Shown here piece by piece: positions 44,404-52,778 of a stretch of DNA of 64,000 bases (its first letter is position 1; each line of letters opens with the position of its first letter). Below the pieces are notes generated by a model. The model did not search any database and was not told the origin of the DNA. It was given only the letters and a program-made list of their open reading frames with translations. The position numbers and the translations under genes are program-made. Origin of the DNA: Phanerodontia chrysosporium (Eukaryota > Basidiomycota > Agaricomycetes > Polyporales > Phanerochaetaceae); contig MJGA01000035.1 of assembly GCA_001910725.1 (NCBI GenBank), positions 1 through 64,000 of the forward strand, read 5' to 3'.

Positions 44404-46992
44404 TTAGATTATCTCCCAGGGTTCCGACGGAACCTCGTTCGGTTGTAGCAGGCCAGCAGGCTTCTGGTTGACGTTTTTATGCGACTGGCAAACTTCGCAA
44501 CCTGCGACGTACTTCTTGACATAAACTGACATTCCTGGCCACCAGTAGTTGCGCGACAGCAACTCCAACGTCTTCCATCGTCCAGGGTGTCCAGCCCCAG
44601 GGAAGTCGTGGTGTAACTTGAGTAGATCCGCCCTAATCTTGTCATCCTTGGGCACATACACCTTGCCTCGGTGCAGTAGTAGCCCGTCCTCGAGGTGCCA
44701 TTCCGCTAAGTCCTTCCCGAACTCTCTTGGTCCTTTCAACATCAGATCTTTGTACGACTTGATGACTTCGTCGTCCAGCAGGGCTTTTCTGATCCTTTCT
44801 AGCAGTTTGCTATCGTCCACTATCGATGAATGGGTTGGTTGCATGGCTCGAATCGCGAAATATTCTGGCTTCAAAAGGACTTTTTCACGATTGTCGCAAT
44901 CCACCCCCAATTCATGATCTGGCCTCCTGGACATTGGATCAGCCCGCTTCATCGTCTTTCCAGGCTTGTGCTCCAACTTGAAGTGGAAACGTGTGAGGAA
45001 AAGACTCCAACGTGCTTGGCGTCGCGTCAAGTCTTGCGCCTTGCGGAAATAGGTCAAATTCTGGTGATCTGACCATATGTCGAATGGTAGAGGGTGTCCC
45101 TCCAAGTGGTGGCGCCATTCCTTCAATGCGCGGATGATGGCTAGCATCTCCTTGTCGTATATCTCGTAGTTGCGCTCATGTACGCCTAGCGTCTTGGAGT
45201 AAAACGCGACAGGGTGCCAAAGGCCATCCTCGCCCAGTTGCTCAAGTACAGCCCCCGTAGCAAAGTCTGACGAATCGCATTCGAGCCTAAAAGGGTGCTC
45301 GTCGTCTGGAATCTTGAGAATAGGCGCAGTAGTGAACGCTCTTTTGAGTGTATCGAAGGCATCCTGCTGCTCAGGCCCCCATTCCCACTCTTTGCCTTTG
45401 CGGGTAAGCTCTGACAATGGGCGAACAATCTTGCCAAAGTCTCGAATAAACCGTCGGTAGAAGTTAGCAAAACCCAGGAAGGCCTGGACATCTTTGACCC
45501 TTTTGGGTATGGGCCAAGATAAAACGCCATCTACCTTCGATGGATCCATCTGAACTGACCCCTTGCTGATGATCATTCCGAGGTATTCAATGCTATCCGT
45601 CTCGAAGAAGCATTTTTCTGGCTTAGCGAACAGGTCATTGTCGCGTAGCCGCTGCAATACCTCGCGAACTAATCGCCGATGGTGGTCCAAGTCATTCGTG
45701 AAGATGAGAATGTCGTCTAGGTAGACCATGACATGCCCTTCTCGAATCAGATCGTCGAGAATATGGTTCATCATGCGCTGAAAGGTTGCTGGTGCATTGC
45801 TGAGGCCGAAGAACATCACTGTAGGTTCGTATAAACCGAAAGGTGTGATGAAGGCCAGCTTCCACTCGTCTCCTTCCTTGATTCTGACGTTGTTATACCC
45901 CCATCTAAGGTCAATCTTGGTGTATATACTAGCCTTAGATAGTCGATCTATAAGGTCTGAGATCTTGGGTATAGGGAAGCGGTCTTTCTTAACGACTTCG
46001 TTCAGCTTTCTGTAGTCCTGCACCAAGCGCAATGAACCGTCCTTCTTCTTCACGAAAAAGACTGGTGCTGCCAGCGGGGATTTACTTGGTCTGATGTATC
46101 CCTTGGCGAGATTCTCCTGAATCCACTCGTCCAGAGAATTCCTCTCTTCTGGCGACAGCGAGTAATTACGAGCTGGTCGAGGTAGGGTAGCTCCGTCGAT
46201 AAACTCGACAGCGTGGTCGTAAGGCTTTCGTACGGGTAACCGTTCGCTTGCACGCTTCGAAAACACGTCCCCATAGTCTTGATACTGTGCAGGGACAAGC
46301 TGCTCCCAGCCCTCGATTCCCTCCAGCGAACGAATACTGCACATCGCTGCGATCTTCCGGCAAGTTAATGCCAAAACGCGGCCATCTGGGGTGGAAGGGT
46401 CGACCCACTGGAGCCAAGGCTCCTCTTCCTCCTCCTCGAAGTCCTCATCCATAGGTTCTTCGAGCTCTGCTTGTGCTACTTGAGCCTTGTGGCTGGTAAA
46501 GCGACAAGAATCTGGGCATCTGGAGTACTTCCACTCGCCCTTATCCCAATCTATCTCGGGATTATGCTTCTTCAAGTAGCTAAAGCCGAGGAACATGTCC
46601 TTTCCACCCAGATCTGTAATGAGGCATGCTTGTCTGGAGACATGGTCCCCTACGGCTACGTCGAGCCAAGCGTACTCCTCAATACTGCCACACTTGTTCC
46701 TGGAGCCATCTGCGTTGTAAACGCGTATCTCCCTGGCCAGCTGGTTCGTCTTCAGCTTATGCTTCTTGACGAAGCGATGGCTAATGAACACAGCATAGGC
46801 CCCTGAATCAACCAGCGCGGTAGTCTGCACTCTGATTTCCTTACCCTGACTCAAAGTTACTGGAACGATAAAGCTCGATTTAGAGGGCAAACTAGAGACT
46901 TTTCTCGATTCCAAAACTGATCTAATACATTCTACTGAGTCGGGAGGGTAAAGGAAATCTAAAAACGGACCAGATGTCGCAGACTCTACATC
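44404..46992 (-). CDS. pol, 5' part: aspartic protease - reverse transcriptase - RNase H - integrase zinc finger
   Basis: The frame overlaps the end of gag in the -1 register and has no ATG before the protease, so it should be made as a Gag-Pol fusion by frameshifting. Domains in order are the protease ALVDSGAYAVFISHRF (D-S-G active site), RT blocks (LRLVQDYRKLNEVVKKDRFP, YTKIDLRWGYNNVRI, FGLSNAPATFQRMM and the catalytic VYLDDILIF), RNase H (FRLECDSSDFATGAVL) and the integrase HHCC finger (HHDFPGAGHPGRWKTLEL followed by CEVCQSHKN). The frame ends at TAA 44404-44406, immediately before the first catalytic Asp of integrase, and the same frame then continues. One point change, stop-codon readthrough or a sequencing error would each explain this. 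Without readthrough the integrase core, chromodomain and dUTPase would not be translated. Confidence 0.93.
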   Translation of the reverse strand, partial: DVESATSGPFLDFLYPPDSVECIRSVLESRKVSSLPSKSSFIVPVTLSQGKEIRVQTTALVDSGAYAVFISHRFVKKHKLKTNQLAREIRVYNADGSRNKCGSIEEYAWLDVAVGDHVSRQACLITDLGGKDMFLGFSYLKKHNPEIDWDKGEWKYSRCPDSCRFTSHKAQVAQAELEEPMDEDFEEEEEEPWLQWVDPSTPDGRVLALTCRKIAAMCSIRSLEGIEGWEQLVPAQYQDYGDVFSKRASERLPVRKPYDHAVEFIDGATLPRPARNYSLSPEERNSLDEWIQENLAKGYIRPSKSPLAAPVFFVKKKDGSLRLVQDYRKLNEVVKKDRFPIPKISDLIDRLSKASIYTKIDLRWGYNNVRIKEGDEWKLAFITPFGLYEPTVMFFGLSNAPATFQRMMNHILDDLIREGHVMVYLDDILIFTNDLDHHRRLVREVLQRLRDNDLFAKPEKCFFETDSIEYLGMIISKGSVQMDPSKVDGVLSWPIPKRVKDVQAFLGFANFYRRFIRDFGKIVRPLSELTRKGKEWEWGPEQQDAFDTLKRAFTTAPILKIPDDEHPFRLECDSSDFATGAVLEQLGEDGLWHPVAFYSKTLGVHERNYEIYDKEMLAIIRALKEWRHHLEGHPLPFDIWSDHQNLTYFRKAQDLTRRQARWSLFLTRFHFKLEHKPGKTMKRADPMSRRPDHELGVDCDNREKVLLKPEYFAIRAMQPTHSSIVDDSKLLERIRKALLDDEVIKSYKDLMLKGPREFGKDLAEWHLEDGLLLHRGKVYVPKDDKIRADLLKLHHDFPGAGHPGRWKTLELLSRNYWWPGMSVYVKKYVAGCEVCQSHKNVNQKPAGLLQPNEVPSEPWEII

Positions 46993-48566
46993 GGTCCCTG
47001 CAGAAAATCCTCATCGTCTGAGAACACCACGCGGTTAATCTTCTGCGCCTTCTCCTTTGAAGACGACTTCTTCTTTTGCTTGGTCTTGGGGGTATCTTCT
47101 TCTTCTGAGCTATCCGAGCTCGACTCCTCGTCAGAGGCTACCTCCTGGAATCTCTCCGAGTCACTGGCGTACACCTCGCGCACGCTGTTCTTCGTGTGGC
47201 GAGAGCCCTTATCCTTCTCCTTTCCCTTTGAAGGCGAAGCCTTTGACGAACTGGCCACCGGTGCATTGGTGGTTTTACTCGACGACGTCGAAGAACCTGA
47301 GTTGTTCTTCTTCGATGGACACTCCTTGGCGATGTGGCCTTTGCCTCCACACTGAGCGCAGCAGCCTTTCTTCTTCGCCTCCTCGAACGACATGGCAACC
47401 TTCTGAACTTTGGCTGTCTTGCCTTTACCCTGGGCTGAGCCCTTCTTCAAGGCGTCGACATCCATAGCGTCAGGGTCTTTCGACGACTGAGGCTGTCCAG
47501 AGAGTACGGTGCCCGTCAAGAGACGTTGATCCTGCAGAATCTCCTGAACATCCTTCAACCAACCATCCCAGGTCGTAGCCCACTGAGCACGACCACGGGC
47601 TGCCAGTACATCTGCAGCGGCACGAGGGGTATGGGCATAGGCTTTGACCAACAGTTCTTCGTTGGAGAAGCCGGTTTGGCGAGCCAGCGAACGGAATCGA
47701 GCAGCAAACTCATTGAAAGTCTTCTCGTTCGTTCCTTTCTTGCTGACAAGCTGCTCAAACTCTGCCCTTGCCCTGTCCTTCTTGTCGGTCTGTTGGAATC
47801 CTTTCTGGAGTTCGTTCACAAAGTTGGTCCAAGTACCAAGGGGCTTTGAGTCTGCCACCTTGTCGAAGTACTCTTGCATGACCTTCTTTGCTGAACCTCG
47901 CAGGTAAGTCATCGCCGTCTCTATCTTCTTTTCGTCGTCCATTACGCCACGGTGGCGCAACCAGAGTGCCATCGACTCGAGCCAGTCATCCAGCTTACTA
48001 GCCTTATCACCATTAAAGGTGTCAGGCTCCTTCATGGTAGGGAACAAAGACTGAGACAACCCAACGTTGCCTCCACTAGTGCCTTGCTGAACCAACACTT
48101 TCAAGCTCTCGTTCTCCTGCTTCAGCACCTGCATAGCGTTCTGCAAAACGCGATTTTGGTTCTGAGCCTCTGCTATCTGCGCAGACAAGTGCTGTCTAGT
48201 CTGCTCAAGAGTGTCTATCTGCTCCTGAAGTGTCTTGGCCTCAGTTTTGCGTTTGCGAAGGGCTTCCTTCAAGCGAAGGACTTCTGAACCCATTTCCGAC
48301 CTTACTTGAGCTATCTCAGCCTTTACCCAGTTACCCAGGCTGTCAACGAGGGCCTTGAAGTCGCCAGGAGTCAGTCCTTCCTGAGCGGCTTGTACCCATG
48401 ACTGGCTGTACTCTTCGTAAGAGGTCGAAAGCGGCGCAGCGGCCAAAACTGGGGTAGGGCCTCCCTCAGCCATAGAGCCGAGTTCTAACGCTCCCCAAGG
48501 GTCCATACCACTTGAACTCGCAGCAGAACGCAAACCAAAGTCAACAGGATTTGAATTGAGCGACAT
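46986..48566 (-). CDS. gag, 526 aa, with CCHC zinc knuckle
   Basis: The structural protein of the retrotransposon particle. It starts ATG at 48566 in a good context (A at -3), the first ATG of the predicted transcript. N-terminal residues to about 60 are low-complexity, residues about 80-140 form a strong coiled coil (KRKTEAKTLQEQIDTLEQTR), and the capsid-like region follows (FNGDKASKLDDWLESMALWL, AMTYLRGSAKKVMQEYF, FEQLVSKKGTNEKTFNEFAA, FRSLARQTGFSNEELLVKAY). The nucleocapsid part carries one zinc knuckle, CAQCGGKGHIAKEC (Cx2Cx4Hx4C). A Ser/Lys/Glu-rich tail ends FLQGPM at 46986, and pol overlaps this end in the -1 frame. No lesion seen. Confidence 0.93.
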   Translation of the reverse strand: MSLNSNPVDFGLRSAASSSGMDPWGALELGSMAEGGPTPVLAAAPLSTSYEEYSQSWVQAAQEGLTPGDFKALVDSLGNWVKAEIAQVRSEMGSEVLRLKEALRKRKTEAKTLQEQIDTLEQTRQHLSAQIAEAQNQNRVLQNAMQVLKQENESLKVLVQQGTSGGNVGLSQSLFPTMKEPDTFNGDKASKLDDWLESMALWLRHRGVMDDEKKIETAMTYLRGSAKKVMQEYFDKVADSKPLGTWTNFVNELQKGFQQTDKKDRARAEFEQLVSKKGTNEKTFNEFAARFRSLARQTGFSNEELLVKAYAHTPRAAADVLAARGRAQWATTWDGWLKDVQEILQDQRLLTGTVLSGQPQSSKDPDAMDVDALKKGSAQGKGKTAKVQKVAMSFEEAKKKGCCAQCGGKGHIAKECPSKKNNSGSSTSSSKTTNAPVASSSKASPSKGKEKDKGSRHTKNSVREVYASDSERFQEVASDEESSSDSSEEEDTPKTKQKKKSSSKEKAQKINRVVFSDDEDFLQGPM

Positions 48567-48595
48567 CTTGATTCAAAAACGCGCAGATACAAAAA

Positions 48596-49408
48596 CTAAT
48601 CGAGGTTCTTCTCCAAAAACAACCAATCTTCACCCAACTCCTGAATCAGCTCCCTGCAATGCTCAGCGAAGCGTGGCTTAAGCTCAGCGAAGCTATGTGC
48701 GCCTGCCTTCTTCAAATCCCTCGAAATCTTCTTCCACTCCCTCGTGGTGTACTCCTTCGTCTCGACGATGGTCTGAAGGTGTTTGCGAATGTTGTCGAAC
48801 CTCTCCTTGAACAAGCCCAAGGTGTAGAGCTCGTGTTCAGTCAACCCAACTCGAAAACGCTGCTCGTCTAGCTTCTGAAAGAACGGACCCAAGTGGTTAA
48901 GGGCGCCGTTGAACTTTCGTCCGTAGTCGCGCAGCTGATGGACCTGAGTGTTGGTGTGAAAGCGAAGGTCTTTGGGAATGGGTTTGACTTCGATAGGGGG
49001 AGTAGGGGGAGGTTCAATACGTTCGATGAGGGGTAGAGGGGGAGGGGCGTTCGCGATGCGATCGAGTAGGCGGCGCTTGCGCTGTTCGTTGCGATAGTCT
49101 TCGAGCTGAAGCTGGTGCTTGAAGTCGTTCAAGTCTGCTTCACGAGCAAGCCTTTCACGACGACCAGGGACAGGGGTGTAGGGTGTAGTGCGAGGTTTGT
49201 ACGCAGGGCGCGGCTTCCCAACGTCTTTGAAGCGGTGAAGGTTCGAGATCTTGATGCGCTCAAGCAAGGGTTTGCCAGAGCTCTCGTCCTTAGCAAGGAC
49301 AAAACGGTTCCTAGCAGCTTTAGGCACTAGTAAACACGGGTCAGCCTGTGTACACAAGCCAGAAAACTTCTCCACACAGGCAAAGCGCAAGGCTTTCCTG
49401 CCCGCCAA
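48596..49408 (-). CDS. Methionine-less leader ORF of the retrotransposon (about 269 codons), function unknown
   Basis: An open frame fills most of the leader between the 5' LTR and gag. It is bounded by TGA just upstream (49414-49412) and TAG at 48596-48598, and ends 29 nt before the gag ATG. The frame contains no ATG at all, and the track of possible starts begins with TTG at 49408. Composition looks like protein: a basic N-terminal half (KPLLERIKISNLHRFKDVGK), a charged coiled-coil-like section (FKHQLQLEDYRNEQRKRRLL), a proline-rich hinge (PPPLPLIERIEPPPTPPIEV) and a helical C-terminal third (FQKLDEQRFRVGLTEHELYT, LIQELGEDWLFLEKNLD). I recognise no family. It may be a matrix-like or regulatory protein made from a non-AUG start. 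Alternatively, it could be the remnant of a longer Gag. Confidence 0.65.
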   Translation of the reverse strand: MAGRKALRFACVEKFSGLCTQADPCLLVPKAARNRFVLAKDESSGKPLLERIKISNLHRFKDVGKPRPAYKPRTTPYTPVPGRRERLAREADLNDFKHQLQLEDYRNEQRKRRLLDRIANAPPPLPLIERIEPPPTPPIEVKPIPKDLRFHTNTQVHQLRDYGRKFNGALNHLGPFFQKLDEQRFRVGLTEHELYTLGLFKERFDNIRKHLQTIVETKEYTTREWKKISRDLKKAGAHSFAELKPRFAEHCRELIQELGEDWLFLEKNLD

Positions 49409-49704
49409 CCCTCAACGAAGAGAAAGGGGTATTACTGCGGGTTTCCACGCCACGCAGCTAAAACTGGTTGGACAGGGTATTACACCCTTAGTCCAGCACT
49501 ACAACAGGGGTTACTCGTCCGCAGGCAAAGCCCTCTGAGGTGGGTTACACCACGTTCCCCTGTCTGTACCTAAAAAGGTACTATAGTGCCCACTTACGCC
49601 TGTGGATCGGCAGAAAACTGAACAAAGCGCAAAAGCACTTGTTCAAACAAGCCCCCAGAACCCAAAGCAATAACCTAGGCCACCAAAGGTGGAGTAGGTT
49701 GGCT

Positions 49705-49715
49705 AGCTTCAATCT
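49705..49715 (-). promoter_or_regulatory. Primer-binding site, self-complementary type
   Basis: On the minus strand AGATTGAAGCT lies five bases after the 5' LTR. It is the exact reverse complement of AGCTTCAATCT, which begins at 49866 in the same LTR, 26 nt below the TATA box. That is where the mRNA should start. This is the arrangement known from Tf1 of fission yeast, where the mRNA 5' end folds back to prime reverse transcription. I saw no tRNA 3'-end complement at this position, but could not check a tRNA set. Confidence 0.72.
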
Positions 49716-49891
49716 TCTATCACAAAAATGCGCTGCCCTAGCGCCTATACACCAAACCAACCAGCAATACTCACTGGCAAAGGTTTACTTGGACTACAAG
49801 GGGTGTAGCCAAGCTTGAAGACGAGGTATAGAGACTAGAGAGGTGAGATGCGATGAGATTGAAGCTGGGGAGGCACCCCCAGCCCTCAGGG

Positions 49892-49899
49892 TTTATATA
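49892..49899 (-). promoter_or_regulatory. LTR TATA box and predicted transcription start at 49866
   Basis: TATATAAA on the minus strand. The predicted start, 26 nt downstream at 49866 (AGCTTCAATCT), agrees with the self-priming sequence, so two independent lines point to the same base. The counterpart in the 3' LTR is 42392-42399. Confidence 0.7.
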
Positions 49900-50159
49900 C
49901 ATGTGTACCAGGTCCCCAGGGACCGGTGTTCAGGGTCCTAGCTATCTAATACCTACTACGCTATTGGCTAGTGCCCTACAGGCATTCCTACATTCTCCTA
50001 CACGTTCCTAAATGTTCCTACGATGTCCCAGAAACCTCCAGAACGTTCCAGCACTGTCCGGACCTGTCCAGAGACCTCCAGGACTTTCTAGTCCATTCCG
50101 GAGTGTCTCGGCGCTTCCAGACCCTTGCCTGCTTCTAGACCTTCGACCATGTGACCCTG

Positions 50160-50205
50160 GGATACCGCACGTGTGCGCATCACGTGACCGCCGTATCACG
50201 TGACC
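50160..50205 (-). promoter_or_regulatory. Cluster of CACGTG E-boxes in the LTR (also 42660-42705)
   Basis: Three CACGTG hexamers lie within about 40 bp, two of them in the repeated phrase ATCACGTGACC. This is a binding site for bHLH factors such as the Cbf1/Pho4/SREBP families of fungi. Its position upstream of the TATA box fits an enhancer. Confidence 0.55.
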
Positions 50206-50317
50206 AGCCCCGAGCCTAGGGCTGTCACTCCAGCGCTTCTGCATGTCACAGTTCGGAGTAATCGCTTCTGTCACCTGCTGCCCCTAACCCTAAGGGTTAA
50301 GACGAAAAACTGTGACA

Positions 50318-50322
50318 ATTAT
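50318..50322 (+). repeat. Target-site duplication ATTAT (right copy)
   Basis: Matches 42216-42220 exactly. Marks the outer end of the 5' LTR. Confidence 0.8.
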
Positions 50323-52072
50323 CCCGCTTTCACAAATCATTTAGTAAGCTCCACAATGTAGTAGACTGAAGGTGCAAATATATAGCTTGACCGTGCATGT
50401 AGACTGGTTGCTGGTTGTCAACGAAGCAAGCTATCAAGTTTATGCAAAGCTTATCACACGGACCTTCGAGTTGACTGGTTACGAAGTAAGTACACTCGTT
50501 GCGGGTTGGCGATGCTCTATCCTGGTCACCTAACGAGATCCCACTAGAACAGTCTGCGAGCGGCATTAGCGGTCAGAAGCTCCAACGGTGCAATGCGGAG
50601 GCTATGCTTCCAGTTCTCCCACAGGACTGAGCTCGTATCCTTCATCCGGACTCTATCCTTCTTGATGTCTGGCGCTCCCGAACATTTCGGCAAATCAGAG
50701 GCCTTGAGTTGTGTTGACACAAACGCGTTTGCGCGTTCCCCAGATGCCGGAGGTGCTGCGTTACGATACATCACGGAGCAGCTGCCGGGAATTGCTTGGA
50801 GTTTGAACACCGCGACCAAGCGCTTAGAGGGGAACATCTTGCTAAACCGGTAAGCTACTTTTCTTCCTCAGCAGCCTGGTACCCATGACTCACCTAGTCC
50901 GCAGAGGCCTACCGTTTTCCACGTCGGAGCTGTTCGCATTCCTCCTGTAAGAGCTTTGATATTGCTCCGTCACATTGCGCTTTACTGACCTGGTCGCCAC
51001 CTAGAATGGGAGATAATGGAGACTCGCTGTACACGCAACCTTCTCTCTACGTGATCGCCTGGACGTGTCTCTCGTTTCACTATCTCCTTCTGTACTATGC
51101 GTTCCGTGTGTTGCTCAGGTTTTCAAGGATGCTGCTTGGTTTTTAATCGGTTTAACGGACTACACTGAATGCTTAGCATGGCTGTATCAAGAGCATATAA
51201 ATTCTCAACTTACACCTCCTCAACATAATGTGCTGTGGACAGTATCTTGGTACGGCGGACTCGAGAGGGCGATTGCGGGCCAGTCAGACTGGTCACCAGA
51301 CGCCCCAATAAGTTCAACTTGGCTTGCATCCTGATTGTCTTCACACCCGATGCCGGACGCGGAAAACCGTGTCGTACACTCTCTGGGATGGCTTAGACCG
51401 CACTCGAACTCATCCGGCCAGGCCAGACGGCCAGCCACATCGTGCCGCACTTCTGTGACTCGAGACAGTTGGAGATGGACGAACGCCGAAGAACCTTGCA
51501 AGAAATAACCCATGGTCTGTTCAGTCCTCCCGCACGCGTTCCATTGTGATCTGCTTACCTGGCTGCCCGTCGCTCCTGGCAGTGACGAGGCCCTGAACAC
51601 CCAGTCTGTATCGTTGAGCAGTGTCTCCGTTAATGTCGGGGAGGGTACAACGGTGGGTAGGTCGTGCACCTCGCCTCGGCACATCTTCCGCTTGTGGGCC
51701 TTCGTACACGCGGAATCTGGGCAGTGTTCGTGTTCGTGAGAACGTCGCCGCGCGCACGTCAGATACCACTCGGATTCGATCCGGATTCCGGCCATATTCG
51801 TCTCGAATTGGCGACGCCTGTAGGCAGGTCCAAGTTCCGAAGACTTGCGCGACAGAGTAGACGGAAGCCGTTGCTTGAGGAGTTGTGGGCGCAGAAAGGA
51901 CTATCCCCGGCTCAGCGCCGTCCATACCCCTCGTGGCGATCCCCTTGACGAAGAAACATTGTGTGCGCTTCCTTGTCTGCCATGAACGCGGGATGCGAGA
52001 AGGGAGACAAAGATCAGAATAAAGCCGGACTTAACGGTGGAAGGCTGGGTGTCAACTTCTTCCTCAGTACAG
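50323..52072. other. No supported gene; possible relic exons
   Basis: This sequence was joined to 42215 before the retrotransposon inserted. Plus-strand pieces at 50590-51130 (for example LPGIAWSLNTATKRLEGNIL, SLYTQPSLYVIAWTCLSFHY) look protein-like and have GT/AG signals near their ends, but frames conflict and no family is recognised. A GGATTC-type motif pair is at 51770-51795. Confidence 0.35.
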
Positions 52073-52778
52073 GATACCCGAAACGTACCTCTTCTTGACC
52101 AGGCTAGGCGTGAGTCGCAGTCTCCAGGAAGTCGGTGACCTTGGTCCAATGAATCGGCTTCATACAATTTTTTTTCCCCGCACAGATGGCTATGAGCGAG
52201 CCGGAGAGGTTTCGGAGATCGGAGCCTGTGCAGAATGAGGTTGACGGAGAGGTAGCGAGTTGGGGAAAGAGTTACGCACCACCTCTAGTGTTATGAATAC
52301 CGAGGTCCTGGGAAGTCCAGGAGCCCCTCAGGACGATAGTGGCTGTGATGAGAGACGTTCATAACGAGGAAAGGTATGTTGAGACAGTCTTGCCCTGTCT
52401 CCAAACAGGGCGTTGATGCCCGCTTCGCCCTTCTCGGTCGTCTGTAGAAGAGCAGACACGGGTGCGAGGGGAACGGGACCTTCTTGGCTTCAACAGTGTA
52501 CAGCGCGAGATAGAATACGGAAAGCTGTCTTGCGAACGTCGGCATCGAGGGCTGCTGAGACACGATGGATGTCTTGCTCGGAGGCGTAGGGCGACGTGGT
52601 GCTTGAGCGCGTCAAGAAGCGCGGTGCGTGTTGCGGGGGACTGGAGCTCGGAATCGAGCTTCTCGACGGAAAACACACAGTAGAGAGCGAACAGACACAC
52701 GCTCCATTGAGAAAGGGGGGAGGGCGATGTCGATCTCGCGGTTGTGTCTGTGTTTTGGGCGTTGCGCTCGGCAATGAA
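52073..52778 (+). repeat. Segmental duplication, copy 1 (~705 bp)
   Basis: Nearly identical to 62158-62862. Visible differences are the length of a T/C run (about 52168-52180) and a few bases at the right edge, where the copies diverge after ctcggcaatgaa. It contains several overlapping open frames on the minus strand that are conserved simply because the DNA is identical. None has a recognised domain. Confidence 0.92.

Larger units (their letters stand above)
42221..50317 (-). mobile_element. Full-length Ty3/gypsy chromodomain LTR retrotransposon with dUTPase, 8,097 bp
   Basis: The element is transcribed on the minus strand: 5' LTR (50317-49721), self-complementary primer site, ATG-free leader with a methionine-less ORF, gag, pol (protease, reverse transcriptase, RNase H, integrase, chromodomain, dUTPase), polypurine-type sequence, 3' LTR (42817-42221). 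It is flanked by ATTAT target duplications. The order RT - RNase H - integrase and the C-terminal chromodomain place it among chromoviruses (Ty3/gypsy). The two LTRs differ at one base, so insertion was recent. gag, the leader ORF and pol are intact except for one in-frame stop in pol. The LTR's outer end reads TGTCACAG, but the other end reads TTTTTGTG rather than the usual CA. I place the border there because of the matching target duplications. Confidence 0.95.
49721..50317 (-). repeat. 5' LTR (597 bp)
   Basis: Transcribed on the minus strand from TGTCACAG at 50317. Starting at the outer edge it holds a telomere-like palindrome (taaccctaagggtta, 50284-50298), three CACGTG E-boxes (50169-50202), a GAACGTTCC heat-shock-type palindrome (about 50041-50049), a pyrimidine-rich repeat zone, and the TATA box and predicted start site. 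It differs from the 3' LTR at one base. Confidence 0.95.

Noticed and set aside
42221..50317. Endogenous retrovirus with envelope
   Set aside because: No envelope-like ORF after pol; the chromodomain and domain order fit a fungal chromovirus.
52291..52563. 90-codon minus-strand ORF conserved with the one at 62375-62647
   Set aside because: Identity only reflects the duplicated DNA; all frames are equally conserved, so it is not evidence for coding.
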